Shown here in pieces: positions 17,587 through 27,161 of a DNA stretch of 64,000 nt; position 1 is the stretch's first letter, and the number at the start of each line of letters is the position of its first letter. A program made the position numbers and the translations under genes. This DNA is from an uncultured Collinsella sp. (GTDB lineage Bacteria > Actinomycetota > Coriobacteriia > Coriobacteriales > Coriobacteriaceae), in contig CAUBPS010000011.1 of assembly GCA_958437935.1 (NCBI GenBank), forward strand, positions 19,170 through 83,169, read 5' to 3'. Under the pieces are notes generated by a model, which was given only the letters and a program-made list of their open reading frames with translations, did not search any database and was not told the DNA's origin.

Positions 17587-19809
17587 ATGGAGAAGCATAA
17601 AGTGATCTGCCCGTACTGCGGCGCCGGTTGCCAGTTTAACCTCCTGGTCCAAAACGGCCAGGTCGTGGGTACCGAACCGCTCAACGGCATCACCAATCAG
17701 GGCGAGCTGTGCCTTAAGGGCATGAGCGGCTACGACTTCATCAACGACACCAAGATCTTGACTCCTCGCGTACTGCACCCGATGATCCGCCGCACTAAGG
17801 GCGCGGATCTTGAGCGCGTAAGCTGGGACGAGGCGCTGGATTTCACCGCATCTAAGATGCAGGCCATAATTGACGAATATGGTCCTAACGCTGTCATGAC
17901 CACCGGCTCTTCGCGAGGCGGCGGCAATGAGGCGAACTACGTCATGCAGAAGTTTACGCGTGCGTGCATCGGCACCCACAGCGTAGACAACTGCGCCCGT
18001 ACTTGACACGGCCCTACTGTCCTCGGTCTGATGGACACGGTTGGTTCAGGTTGCATGTCATGCTCCATCCCCGGTATGGAGGATGCGGGCTGCATTTTCC
18101 TCTTCGGCTATAACCCTGCCGATTCGCACCCCATCGTCGCAAGGCGTATCGTGCGAGCCAAAGAAAAGGGTTGCAAGATCATCGTCGCCGACCCGCGCCA
18201 TATCGAAACCGCGCGTATCGCCGATCTCTACCTTCCGATCAAGAACGGTTGCAACGTCGCGTTCCTCAACGCCTTTGCCAACTGTCTGGTCAACGATGGC
18301 CTCTACGACAAGGAATTCGTCGCCGAGCACACGAACGGCTTTGACGAGTGGTGGGAGACCATCAAGAACTACACTCCCGAATCCGTACAGGACATCACGG
18401 GTGTCGAGCCCGCGTTGATCCACCAAGCTGCCGAGATGTACGCCACGGCGAAGCCTTCTGCCATCATTGGCTGGGGCATGGGCGTATGCCAGCAGAAGCA
18501 GAACCTGAAGACGGTGCACACCATCGCCTCCATCGCCTGCGTTGCCGGCCAGATCGGCAAGCCCAATTCCGGTCTCGCGCCCGTGCGCGGCCAGAATAAC
18601 GTCCAGGGCTCCTGCGATATGGGCATGCTGCCCAACCTGTACCCTGGCTACCAGAAAGTCACCGACCCCGCCGCTCGCGCCAAGTTTGCCAAGGCTTGGG
18701 GCGTGCCCGAGGAAAAGCTCCCGCTCGAGGAGGGCTACAAGCTCACCGACCTGGGCCACCTGGTCGACGAGGGCAAGGTGCACTGCTTCTACAACTACGG
18801 CGAGGACCCGGTGCAGACCGAGCCCGATTCGGCCGGTATGCGCAAGACGCTCTCCGAGCTGGATCTGTTCATTTGTCAGGACATCTTTATGACGCAGACG
18901 ACCATGCTCGCCGACGTCATCCTGCCCGCTACCTCTTGGGGCGAGCACGAGGGTGTCTTTACCGCATCCGACCGTAGCTTCCAGCACTTTGACGCGGCCG
19001 TTCCGCCCAAGGGCGAGTGCCGTCACGACTGGGAGATCTTCGCGGACCTGTCTACGCGCATGGGCTACCCCATGCACTACGACAACACCGAGCAGATCTG
19101 GAACGAGTGCATTAGCCTGTGCCCCAACTTTGTGGGCGCAACCTACGAGAAGATGGCTCCCGAGGGCGGCTACGCCCAGTGGCCCGTCAAGAGCACCGAT
19201 GTGAACGACCACGGTACGCCCGACATGTTCGCTGGTGGCAAGTTCACCACCAAGGACGGCCGCGCCAACCTGATGGCGCACGACTGGGAGGCGCCCTCCG
19301 AGCTTCCCGACGATGAGTACCCGCTCATCCTGTGCACCGTCCGCGAGGTCGGCCACTACAGCTGCCGTTCGATGACCGGCAACTGCAAGACGCTGGCGCT
19401 GCTTGCCGACGAGCCCGGCTTTGTCCGCATGAATCCCGCGGACGCCCAGGCGCGCGGCATCAAGAACGGCGACATCGTCTCGATTCACAGCCGCCGCGGC
19501 CAGGTATACAGCCGCGCCGACGTGAGCGACCGTATCAACAAGGGCACGGTCTATATGACCTACCAGTGGTGGATCGGCAAGTGCAACGAGCTGACCATGC
19601 ACAAGGTCGACCCGGTCTCGCACACGCCCGAGGACAAGTTCTCCGCCTGCCAGGTCGACGCTATCGCCGACCAGGTCTGGGCCGAGGGCGAGGTCGAGCG
19701 TCAGTACACCGAGCTCAAGCAGGCTCTGGTCGACGCCGCCGCTCCCCAGGACGTTGAGCCCGGCGCCGCCAAGTTCGACGACGAGACGCACGTGAATCAA
19801 ATCGTGTAG
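17587..19809 (+). CDS. fdhF: Formate dehydrogenase H, selenocysteine-containing (in-frame TGA)
   Basis: This Mo-bis-MGD enzyme oxidises formate to CO2. Two open segments (to 18006, and from 18007) are in the same frame, joined only by a TGA at 18004-18006, giving a 740-residue selenoprotein with Sec at residue 140, the position found in E. coli FdhF. The context NCART-U-HGPTVLGL matches the family's active site, with the following His conserved. N-terminal CPYCGAGC plus a later Cys (GELCLKG) bind one [4Fe-4S] cluster. The start at 17587 has AAGGAAGGAGG upstream. A bacterial SECIS hairpin follows the TGA. With HydN, HycB and Hyf it forms the formate hydrogenlyase. Translation depends on selA, selB and tRNA-Sec, encoded 15-20 kb downstream. 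It is not a pseudogene. Confidence 0.95.
18004..18045 (+). promoter_or_regulatory. SECIS element and UGA selenocysteine codon of fdhF
   Basis: The UGA at 18004-18006 is followed by stem TGTCC (18018-18022) / GGACA (18033-18037) closing a 10-base loop containing GGTCTG, the same loop bases as in the E. coli fdhF SECIS as I recall it. The distance from UGA to loop fits SelB-dependent recoding. Confidence 0.88.
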
Positions 19810-19830
19810 TCCCGTTCTCGTTGGCTTTTT

Positions 19831-19870
19831 GGGCCGGGCGTCCCGTACGTTCGGGAGCCCGGCCCGTTAT
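19831..19870 (+). terminator. Strong hairpin between fdhF and the hydrogenase genes
   Basis: GGGCCGGGC (19831-19839) pairs with GCCCGGCCC (19857-19865), with a further inner CCCG/CGGG stem, followed by GTTATTTTG. The T-run is imperfect, so it may be a partial terminator or RNA-stabilising hairpin separating fdhF from hycB-hyf expression. Confidence 0.6.
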
Positions 19871-19887
19871 TTTGAAAGGAAGTGGGG

Positions 19888-20505
19888 ATGAACCGCTTCA
19901 TCGACATCAACCCGGAGAGGTGCATCGGCTGCGGAACATGCCAGTCCGCCTGTGCCGACGCCCACCGGATGCAGGGTCTTCAGGATACGCCGCGCCTGGC
20001 GCTCGTGAAGACCGGCGGTATTTCGGCCGCCCTTGCCTGCCACCATTGCGAGGGTGCCCCCTGCGCCGAGGTTTGCCCGGTGAATGCCATCGAGCACGAT
20101 GGCGACCGCATCCACGTCAAGGAGCAGGAGTGCATCGGGTGCAGGCTGTGCGCCATCGCGTGCCCCTTCGGAGCCATCCATCCCGATGGCACGTCTATCG
20201 CCGGTGTCGCTGGCATGTGCGACCCGACACCGTCCTACCCCAAGTCCCTGAGCAGCCTGCTCACGTGGGCGCCCGGTCAGTACACCTGCGCCGTCAAGTG
20301 CGACCTGTGTGCCTTCGACCCGGATGGCCCCCACTGCGTGGCGGCGTGCCCCACCAAGGCGCTGACCGTCATGGGCGGCGCGGCCGATCGCGAGCTCGAC
20401 GAGGCCAAGCGCCTGCGCTCGATCGAAAACGGTCCGGCCGTCGACGCTACCGCTGTGGCCCAGGGCCTGTCCGAGAAAGCAGAAGGGGGCGTAAACAATG
20501 GATAG
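19888..20505 (+). CDS. hycB: HycB/HyfA-like four-cluster ferredoxin subunit
   Basis: The 205-residue protein probably links FdhF to the Hyf hydrogenase module. It has four cysteine groups: CIGCGTCQSAC near residue 13, CHHCEGAPCAEVCP, CIGCRLCAIACP and CDLCAFDPDGPHCVAACP. It is a paralogue of the protein at 16994 but with a longer insert before the last group (PSYPKSLSSLLTWAPGQYTC). The chosen ATG at 19888 has GAAAGGAAG upstream; a GTG two codons earlier is possible. It overlaps hyfB by 8 bp, so it belongs to the hydrogenase operon rather than to fdhF alone. Confidence 0.88.
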   Translation: MNRFIDINPERCIGCGTCQSACADAHRMQGLQDTPRLALVKTGGISAALACHHCEGAPCAEVCPVNAIEHDGDRIHVKEQECIGCRLCAIACPFGAIHPDGTSIAGVAGMCDPTPSYPKSLSSLLTWAPGQYTCAVKCDLCAFDPDGPHCVAACPTKALTVMGGAADRELDEAKRLRSIENGPAVDATAVAQGLSEKAEGGVNNG

Positions 20506-22516
20506 CATGACGCTGTTTATCGCATCGCTTGCCGTCTCGTGCATCGGTGCGCTCGCCTCGGTTCTGCTGATCAAGGCCGATAACGCCGCCAAGACCGCCG
20601 GCTGCCTTATCGGCGCCGTCGCCGCGGTGCTTTCGTTTGTGGCCGGTATCCAGGCCGTGCTGGGCGATGTCACGTCGGTCGACACCATCGTGTTCTTCCC
20701 GTTTGCCCATTTCCAGCTGCTGCTCAACCAGCTGGCCGGTGTCTTTGTGATGCTCATCTCGGTGTTGGCGTTTGCCGGATCGATCTACGGTCTCAATTAC
20801 TTTGATGAGTATCCGGGCAAGAAGGGCCGCGCTGGCTTCTTCTTTAACACGTTTGTCGCCTCGATGATGCTCGTCATCACGGCCGACAACGTGTTCTGGT
20901 TCCTGGTTGCGTTTGAGCTCATGTCGCTCACCTCGTACTTCCTCGTCGTGATCGAGGAGAACGAGAACTCCATCCACGGCGGTTGGCTCTACTTTGTGAT
21001 CGCGCACGTTGGCTTTGTGCTCATCATGGCGAGCTTCCTCACCATGACCAACTTCGCCGGCGGCTCGTTTGCGTTTGCCGATTTCCGCGCCACGGAGTTT
21101 AGCCCTGTGGTCGCCTCGGTCTGCTTTGTACTTGCCTTCTTTGGCTTTGGCGCCAAGGCCGGCATCATCCCACTGCACGGCTGGCTGCCCAAGGCGCACC
21201 CCGAGGCGCCGTCCAACGTGTCGGCCCTCATGTCCGGTGGCATGATCAAGATCGGTATCTTCGGCATTCTCAAGGTGGGTCTGGACCTGCTGAGCGCCTC
21301 GGGCGTTCAGGTCTGGTGGGGCCTCATGGTCATGGTCTTCGGTGCGATCTCGTCGGTCCTCGGCGTTGCCTTCGCTCTGCAGGAGCATGACATAAAGCGC
21401 CTGCTGGCCTACCACTCCGTCGAGAACATCGGCATCATCCTGCTCGGCGTGGGCGCCTCCATGGCCGCCATGGCGCTCGACTCGGTCGGTGTCGCCGTCC
21501 TGGCCCTGATGGCCGCCCTCTACCACACGTTTAACCACGCCATGTTTAAGGGCGAGCTGTTCTTGGGTGCCGGCGCGCTGCTGTACTCGACGGGCACGCG
21601 CAACATGGAAAAGATGGGCGGTCTGTTCCGCCGTATGCCGGCAACGGCCATCTGCTTCCTTGTCGGCGCACTCGCCATCTCGGCTATTCCGCCCTTCAAC
21701 GGCTTTGTTTCCGAGTGGTTTACCTACCAGTCGCTCTTTAATGCGGCTATGCAGGGTGACAAGGCCGTCATGATCGTGGCCGTGTTCGCCGCCGTCGCGC
21801 TGGCCATTACCGGTGCGCTCGCCGTCACGTGCTTCGTCAAGGCCTACGGCGTCTCCTTTGCATCCGCCCCTCGTTCCGAGGCCGCGGCCAACGCCAAGGA
21901 GGTCCCCGCTCCCATGGTGTTTGCGCAGGGCCTGCTCGCAGCCATCTGCGTCGTGCTGGGCATTGGCGCTCCCGTGATCGCGCCCGTCCTCGTCGACGTC
22001 GCCGCGTCCGTGCTGCATCCCTATGGTGGCGTCTTTGCCGCTGAAGGAATGGAGCTCATGAACCAGTACTCCGGCGCTGCCACCTCCACGCCCGCGATCG
22101 CCATCGCGCTCGTGGTGCTTGTCGGCCTTGCCTGCGGTTTCCGCAAGCTCAAGACGGTCGGCAAGGTGCAGAAGTCCCAGCCGTGGGCATGCGGCTATGC
22201 TCCCAACGAGCATATGCCCGTCGTGGCCACCACCTTCGCTTCCGAGGTTTCCTGGTTTATGCAGCCGCTCTACACGCTGCGTGACCGCTGCACGGCCGTC
22301 TGCTGGTCCATCGCGCACTTCTTCCAGAAGCTCACCGGTGTGGCCGAGGCTGTCGAGCCCGTGCCCGACAAGGTTCTCGTCGATGCCCCGCATAAGGGTG
22401 TCGAGAAGCTCGCCGACCTCGCGACCAAGCTCGAGGGTGGCAACTACAGCATCTATATCTGCTACATCGTCGCGGCGCTCGTGGTGTTCCTCGTGCTCGC
22501 CGTCAAAATGGGTTAA
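20498..22516 (+). CDS. hyfB: Hydrogenase-4 membrane subunit B (NuoL/antiporter-like)
   Basis: The 672-residue polytopic protein belongs to the proton-translocating Mrp/NuoL-M-N superfamily and has the length usual for HyfB, longer than HycC. Conserved pieces include ELMSLTSYFLVVIEE (helix-5 glutamate), KAGIIPLHGWLPKAHPEAPSNVSALMSG (the discontinuous helix 7 with its lysine) and YHSVENIGIILLGVG. The gene starts inside the end of hycB with AGAAGGGGG as RBS and is 12 bp before hyfC. It should sit in the cytoplasmic membrane and contribute to ion pumping coupled to H2 evolution. Confidence 0.92.
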   Translation: MDSMTLFIASLAVSCIGALASVLLIKADNAAKTAGCLIGAVAAVLSFVAGIQAVLGDVTSVDTIVFFPFAHFQLLLNQLAGVFVMLISVLAFAGSIYGLNYFDEYPGKKGRAGFFFNTFVASMMLVITADNVFWFLVAFELMSLTSYFLVVIEENENSIHGGWLYFVIAHVGFVLIMASFLTMTNFAGGSFAFADFRATEFSPVVASVCFVLAFFGFGAKAGIIPLHGWLPKAHPEAPSNVSALMSGGMIKIGIFGILKVGLDLLSASGVQVWWGLMVMVFGAISSVLGVAFALQEHDIKRLLAYHSVENIGIILLGVGASMAAMALDSVGVAVLALMAALYHTFNHAMFKGELFLGAGALLYSTGTRNMEKMGGLFRRMPATAICFLVGALAISAIPPFNGFVSEWFTYQSLFNAAMQGDKAVMIVAVFAAVALAITGALAVTCFVKAYGVSFASAPRSEAAANAKEVPAPMVFAQGLLAAICVVLGIGAPVIAPVLVDVAASVLHPYGGVFAAEGMELMNQYSGAATSTPAIAIALVVLVGLACGFRKLKTVGKVQKSQPWACGYAPNEHMPVVATTFASEVSWFMQPLYTLRDRCTAVCWSIAHFFQKLTGVAEAVEPVPDKVLVDAPHKGVEKLADLATKLEGGNYSIYICYIVAALVVFLVLAVKMG

Positions 22517-22528
22517 GGAGGGGAGAGC

Positions 22529-23455
22529 ATGAACAACATCGTACTTGCCGTTCTGCAGGGCGTGGTCGTCATGGCCGTCGCTCCGTTCTTCTCCGGCCTC
22601 GGCCGCGTGATCCGCGCCAAGATGCATAACCGTCGCGGACCGAGCATCATGCAGGACTACCGCGACATCGCAAAGCTCTTTGCGCGCCCCGAGTCCCAAA
22701 GCGAAGATGCGAGCTTCGCGCTTCGCATCATGCCGCCGCTGTTCTTCGCCGTCGCCTTTATGCTCGCCATGGGCCTGCCGCTCTTTACGGCACAAAGCCC
22801 CATTCCGGTCTTTGGTGACGCCATCACCATCATGTACAGCCTGGCGCTCGCCCGCTTCTTCTTCGCCCTCTGCGGCGTCGATTCCTCCAATGCCTACGCC
22901 GGTATCGGTGGTGTCCGCGAGCTGCTCATGAGCGTGCTCATCGAGCCGTCCATGCTGCTGGCGCTGTTCGCCGCAGCCCTTGTATGCGGCTCTACCGACA
23001 TCGCCACCATGGGCCAGCACATCATGACGGGTGCCGTCGATGCGCCGGTCTCCGTGATCCTTGCCGGCATCGCCTTTGCCGTTGCCTGCTATATGGAGCT
23101 GGGCAAGCTGCCGTTTGACCAGGCCGAGGCCGAGCAGGAGCTTCAGGAGGGCCCGCTTGCCGAGCTTTCCGGTCCGTCGCTTGCCATGGCCAAGCTCGCC
23201 ATGTCCATGAAGCAGGTCCTTGTCGTCGCCTGGTTCTGCGCGATCTTCGTCCCCTGGGGCGAGCCTACTGCCATCGGCGCCGCGGCCGTTCTGGGAGCCG
23301 TCGTGTTCCTCGTGAAGTGCCTCATCGACTTTGTGATCTGCGGCGTGATCGAGAACTCCTGCTCGCGCTCGCGCTTTAAGGTGCTTGGCAACCAGACCTG
23401 GATCGTCGTGGGCATCGCCGTTTTGGCGTTTGTCTTCGTGGTCGTCGGCGTGTAG
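22529..23455 (+). CDS. hyfC: Hydrogenase-4 membrane subunit C (NuoH-like)
   Basis: The 308-residue membrane protein of the NuoH/HycD family anchors the peripheral arm. The motif KMHNRRGPSIMQDYRDIAKLFARPE near residues 31-56 is the conserved cytoplasmic loop of NuoH-like subunits, and PFDQAEAEQELQEGPLAELSGPSLAMAKLAMSMK is its acidic loop counterpart (PxDxxEAExEL). GGAGGGGAG precedes the ATG. Spacing of 12 and 15 bp to its neighbours indicates cotranscription. Confidence 0.93.
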   Translation: MNNIVLAVLQGVVVMAVAPFFSGLGRVIRAKMHNRRGPSIMQDYRDIAKLFARPESQSEDASFALRIMPPLFFAVAFMLAMGLPLFTAQSPIPVFGDAITIMYSLALARFFFALCGVDSSNAYAGIGGVRELLMSVLIEPSMLLALFAAALVCGSTDIATMGQHIMTGAVDAPVSVILAGIAFAVACYMELGKLPFDQAEAEQELQEGPLAELSGPSLAMAKLAMSMKQVLVVAWFCAIFVPWGEPTAIGAAAVLGAVVFLVKCLIDFVICGVIENSCSRSRFKVLGNQTWIVVGIAVLAFVFVVVGV

Positions 23456-23470
23456 GAGAAGGGAGAAACA

Positions 23471-24928
23471 ATGTCATTCGCAGTCAGTCTGTCCCTTCTC
23501 GGCTTGGTCGCTATCGCGGCCCCGATGGTGGCCTCGGTGCTTGTCGCCCTGTTCCCCCGTCCGTACGCCAAGTGGTTCAGCGTCTTGGGTGCTGCCGTCT
23601 CGACGGTCTGCACCATCGCCCTCGCCGCGAACTTCGCCGGTGCCGGCATGCCCGATACGCAGGTCCCCCTGATCTCGTTTGGGCAGACCCTCGTCATGGG
23701 ATTTACGTTTGACCGTATGAGCACGCTGCTCGCGCCCGCCTTTGTGGGTATCGGCCTGCTCGTCGTGATCTACTCGATTCCCTATATGAGCGAGAACAAC
23801 CGTGAGCACCCCGATGCGCCGCGTCGTCGCTTCTATGCATACCTCGCGACCTTTATCGGTGCCATGGCCGGTCTTGTGTACAGCTCGACCCTTCTGGGCC
23901 AGCTCGTGTTCTTTGAGATCACGGGCGCGTGCTCTTGGGGCCTCATCAGCTACTACATGAGCCCCACCGCCAAGAAGGCCGGCATGAAGGCCCTCATCAT
24001 CACGCATATCGGCGCGCTCGGCCTGTACCTGGGTGCCGCTATCGTGTTCGCCCACACCGGTACCTTCGCCATCACCGCGATTGCCGGCCTGGACTCCAAC
24101 CTTAAGGCCATCGTCCTTTTGCTCGTGCTGTTCGCGGCCTGGGCAAAGTCCGCACAGGTTCCAATGTACATGTGGCTGCCTTCGGCCATGGAGGCCCCCA
24201 CGCCTGTCTCGGCCTACCTGCACGGCGCCTCGATGGTTAAGGTCGGCGTGTGCGTGTTCGCCCGCGCCCTCGTCTCTGCCGGCGACGTGCCCGAGATTGT
24301 GGGCTGGACCGCCGTCATCGACGCCATGGTCACCATGCTCTTTGGCTTCCTCATGTACCTGCCGCAAAAGGATATGAAGCGCCTGCTGGCCTTCTCCACG
24401 ATCGCTCAGCTCTCCTACGTGTTCTTTGGCCTGGGCCTTTCGGTCTTTGGCAGCCAGCTCGCCTTTGACGGCGCTGTGTGCCACATCTTTAACCACGCGT
24501 TTGCCAAGACCCTGTTCTTCCTGATCGCCGGTTCGTTCTCCTTTACGCTTGGTACGCGTATGCTGCCCAAGCTGCGCGGCATCGTAAAGAAGTACCCGAT
24601 CTCGGGTGTGGGCTTTGGTGTCGCGGCGCTCGCCATTGCCGGCGTGCCGCCTATGAACACGTTCTTCTCGAAGTTCCAGATCATCGCCGGCGGCTTCTCC
24701 GTCGGTGCCGGCAACGTCGCGATCTTGGTGCTCGTGTGCATCATGGTCGCCGAGACCGTCGCCACCTTCGCCTGGTTCCTCAAGTGGATGGGCTATTGCC
24801 TGCCCGGCGAGCCGAGCGAAGAGGTCGCCGCGGGAGCACCGCTCCCCAAGGCGATGGCATTCGTGTTCATCGTGCTCATCATCATGGTCATCGTCAGCGG
24901 CCCGCTTTCGGCCAGCTGGATCGGTTAG
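23471..24928 (+). CDS. hyfD: Hydrogenase-4 subunit D (antiporter-like)
   Basis: The 485-residue polytopic protein of the NuoL/M/N family has KSAQVPMYMWLPSAMEAPTPVSAYLHGASMVKVGV as its helix-7/8 signature, with key lysines, and FSTIAQLSYVFFGLGLSVFG later. HyfD is present in hydrogenase-4 (FHL-2) but absent from the simpler hydrogenase-3 (Hyc) complex. Its presence therefore decides between the two types and implies extra ion-translocating capacity. It lies between hyfC and hyfE in the canonical order. Confidence 0.92.
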   Translation: MSFAVSLSLLGLVAIAAPMVASVLVALFPRPYAKWFSVLGAAVSTVCTIALAANFAGAGMPDTQVPLISFGQTLVMGFTFDRMSTLLAPAFVGIGLLVVIYSIPYMSENNREHPDAPRRRFYAYLATFIGAMAGLVYSSTLLGQLVFFEITGACSWGLISYYMSPTAKKAGMKALIITHIGALGLYLGAAIVFAHTGTFAITAIAGLDSNLKAIVLLLVLFAAWAKSAQVPMYMWLPSAMEAPTPVSAYLHGASMVKVGVCVFARALVSAGDVPEIVGWTAVIDAMVTMLFGFLMYLPQKDMKRLLAFSTIAQLSYVFFGLGLSVFGSQLAFDGAVCHIFNHAFAKTLFFLIAGSFSFTLGTRMLPKLRGIVKKYPISGVGFGVAALAIAGVPPMNTFFSKFQIIAGGFSVGAGNVAILVLVCIMVAETVATFAWFLKWMGYCLPGEPSEEVAAGAPLPKAMAFVFIVLIIMVIVSGPLSASWIG

Positions 24929-24941
24929 GAGGTAGAACGAC

Positions 24942-25595
24942 ATGGGTTATTCGATCGTCAACATCCTTGGCGGCCTTCTGATCGTCACGTCCACCATGGT
25001 GGTCATCTCCAAGAACATCAAGCACTCCATCCGCTGGTATGCGGTTCAGTCGCTGGTGCTCGTGGGGCTGCTCGCCACGCTCGGTGTCACCACCGGTGCG
25101 CAGGAGCTCCTTATGTGGGCCGGCTCCGCCTTTATCACCAAGGTCGTCCTGGTCCCGTACATTCTTAACCGCGCGTACAAGAAGATGGGCGAGCCGAGCG
25201 ACGCTTCGCTGGCTGCCGGCATTAAGCCCGCATGGGCCATCTGCATCATCGCCGTCGAGGTCGCCATCTGCTTTGCCGTCGTGACGCAGATCAGCCTGCC
25301 CACGGCCGAGGTCGCAACGCCGGCGCTCGCCATCAGCTTTGCCCACTTCTTTGTGGGCCTGACCTGCATCATCTCGCAGCGCAACATCATGAAGCAGATC
25401 TTTGGCTACTGCCTCATGGAAAACGGCAGCCACGTGACGCTGGCGCTCCTTGCGCCCACCGCTCCCGAGATCATCGAGATCGGTATTGCCACCGACGCCA
25501 TCTTTGCCGTCATCATCATGTCCATCGTCGTGCGTCGCATTTGGGAAGACTCCCATTCGCTCGATTCGCACGACCTGTCCGAGCTGAGGGGGTAG
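24942..25595 (+). CDS. hyfE: Hydrogenase-4 subunit E
   Basis: This 217-residue hydrophobic protein has about seven predicted membrane segments (for example ILGGLLIVTSTMVVIS at the N-terminus and FAHFFVGLTCIISQRN near residue 130). Its length and place between hyfD and hyfF match HyfE, which resembles NuoK in its C-terminal half (LMENGSHVTLALLAP). GGAGGTAGAACGAC precedes the ATG, and the stop is 3 bp before hyfF. Confidence 0.88.
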   Translation: MGYSIVNILGGLLIVTSTMVVISKNIKHSIRWYAVQSLVLVGLLATLGVTTGAQELLMWAGSAFITKVVLVPYILNRAYKKMGEPSDASLAAGIKPAWAICIIAVEVAICFAVVTQISLPTAEVATPALAISFAHFFVGLTCIISQRNIMKQIFGYCLMENGSHVTLALLAPTAPEIIEIGIATDAIFAVIIMSIVVRRIWEDSHSLDSHDLSELRG

Positions 25596-25598
25596 TCC

Positions 25599-27158
25599 AT
25601 GGAAACGTTGATTCTCGCCCTGCTCGCGACCCCTTTGGTGTTCTCGCTCGTCATGGCGTTTTTGCCCAAGAACACGTCCTATAGCGTGTTTGCGGGACTC
25701 AACCTGGTCTCGGTCGCGGCGGTCCTGGTGCTGTCGCTTATGACCGCCGGCGACGTCCTTGTGAGCGGCAACACCGCCAACGCCCTTGGCCTGTGGTTCC
25801 ACCTCGATTCGCTGGGCTCCATCTTTGTGTTGCTCATCGGCTTTATCGGTTTTCTCACGGGGCTGTTCTCGCTGCCCTATGTGAAGGCCGACATCGAGGA
25901 GGGCACCATGCCCGCCGAGCGCACCAAGCAGTACTACGCGCTGTTTAGCCTGTTTGTGTTCACCATGCTGCTCGCATGCCTGTCCAACAATATGATCCTC
26001 ACGTGGGCCGCCGTCGAGGCAACCACGCTGTCCACCGTGTTTTTGGTCGGTATCTACAAGAACAAGACCGCCCTCGAGGCTTCTTGGAAGTACGCCATGG
26101 TCTGCACCGCCGGCGTGGCCTTTGGCCTGTTCGGTACGCTGCTGATCTACGCCAACGCCGCCGACGTGATTCCCAACGCCCACGAGGCCGCATTCCTGTC
26201 GTGCGTGCTGCCGTATGCCGACCAGTTCGACCCGACGCTCATGCGCCTCGCCTTTGCGTTTGTCGTGATTGGCTTTGGCACCAAGGCCGGCCTGTTCCCC
26301 ATGCACACTTGGCTGCCCGATGCCCACTCCCAGGCCCCGAGCCCTGTCTCGGCCCTGCTCTCGGGCGTGCTGCTTAAGTGCGCCATGCTTGTGATCATGC
26401 GCTTTTACGGCTTTACCATCCAGGCCGTGGGCGCCGAGTATCCGCAACTTTTGCTGCTGATCGTCGGCACGCTGTCCATTTTGGTGGCGGCACTCTCGAT
26501 GTTTCGCCAGGACGACCTCAAGCGCCGCTTTGCGTACTCGTCTGTGGAGAACGTGGGCGTTATCGCCCTGTGCCTGGGTATCGGTGGCCCGCTGGGTGTC
26601 GCCGCGGCCCTGCTGCACTGCGTGTTCCACGGCTTTACCAAGACGCTTGCCTTCTGCGTGTCCGGCAACATCCAGCACGCCTTTGGCACGCGTAGCCTGG
26701 CCAAGATCCAGGGCGTCGTCGAGGTTGCACCCGCAACCGCCGCGCTCGCCATCCTGGCGCTGCTCGGCCTTGCCGCCTTCCCGCCCTTTGGCATGTTTAT
26801 CTCCGAGTTCTTGACTTTTGTCGCCGGTGTTACCACCGGCCCCATGTGGCTGGTCGTCGTGGTCGCCCTCGGTCTTACCGTGGCCATCTCCGCGCTCACC
26901 CGTATCGCGCTCAAGTCGGTATTCGGCCATGCGCCCCAGGGCATGGGCAAGCATGAGGCCCCGGCGCTCATGCTTATCCCCGAAATCGTCCTGGCTGTCA
27001 TGATCTTGTGGTTTGGCATCGCCACCCCGCTGCCTCTCGTGCACGGTGTGGAGACCGCGACCGGCATCGTGCTCGAGCAGAGCACCGAGGAACTTCACGC
27101 GACGCCGATGTACCGCGCTGTGTTCGGTACCGAGACCGCTCAGAGCGAGGTGGAGTAA
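25599..27158 (+). CDS. hyfF: Hydrogenase-4 subunit F (NuoM/N-like)
   Basis: This is the third large antiporter-like membrane subunit, 519 residues. Signature segments are TWAAVEATTLSTVFLVGIYKNKTALEASWKYAM, with the conserved glutamate and lysine, and GTKAGLFPMHTWLPDAHSQAPSPVSALLSGVLLKC. YSSVENVGVIALCLGIGG matches the corresponding HyfB region, showing common ancestry. The ATG follows the hyfE stop by 3 bp, and the stop is 3 bp before hyfG, so translation of E, F and G is tightly linked. Confidence 0.92.
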   Translation: METLILALLATPLVFSLVMAFLPKNTSYSVFAGLNLVSVAAVLVLSLMTAGDVLVSGNTANALGLWFHLDSLGSIFVLLIGFIGFLTGLFSLPYVKADIEEGTMPAERTKQYYALFSLFVFTMLLACLSNNMILTWAAVEATTLSTVFLVGIYKNKTALEASWKYAMVCTAGVAFGLFGTLLIYANAADVIPNAHEAAFLSCVLPYADQFDPTLMRLAFAFVVIGFGTKAGLFPMHTWLPDAHSQAPSPVSALLSGVLLKCAMLVIMRFYGFTIQAVGAEYPQLLLLIVGTLSILVAALSMFRQDDLKRRFAYSSVENVGVIALCLGIGGPLGVAAALLHCVFHGFTKTLAFCVSGNIQHAFGTRSLAKIQGVVEVAPATAALAILALLGLAAFPPFGMFISEFLTFVAGVTTGPMWLVVVVALGLTVAISALTRIALKSVFGHAPQGMGKHEAPALMLIPEIVLAVMILWFGIATPLPLVHGVETATGIVLEQSTEELHATPMYRAVFGTETAQSEVE

Positions 27159-27161
27159 CGA

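Noticed and set aside
18004..18006. fdhF as a pseudogene broken by TGA
   Set aside because: The codon is at the known selenocysteine position, is followed by a SECIS hairpin, and the genome encodes SelA, SelB and tRNA-Sec.
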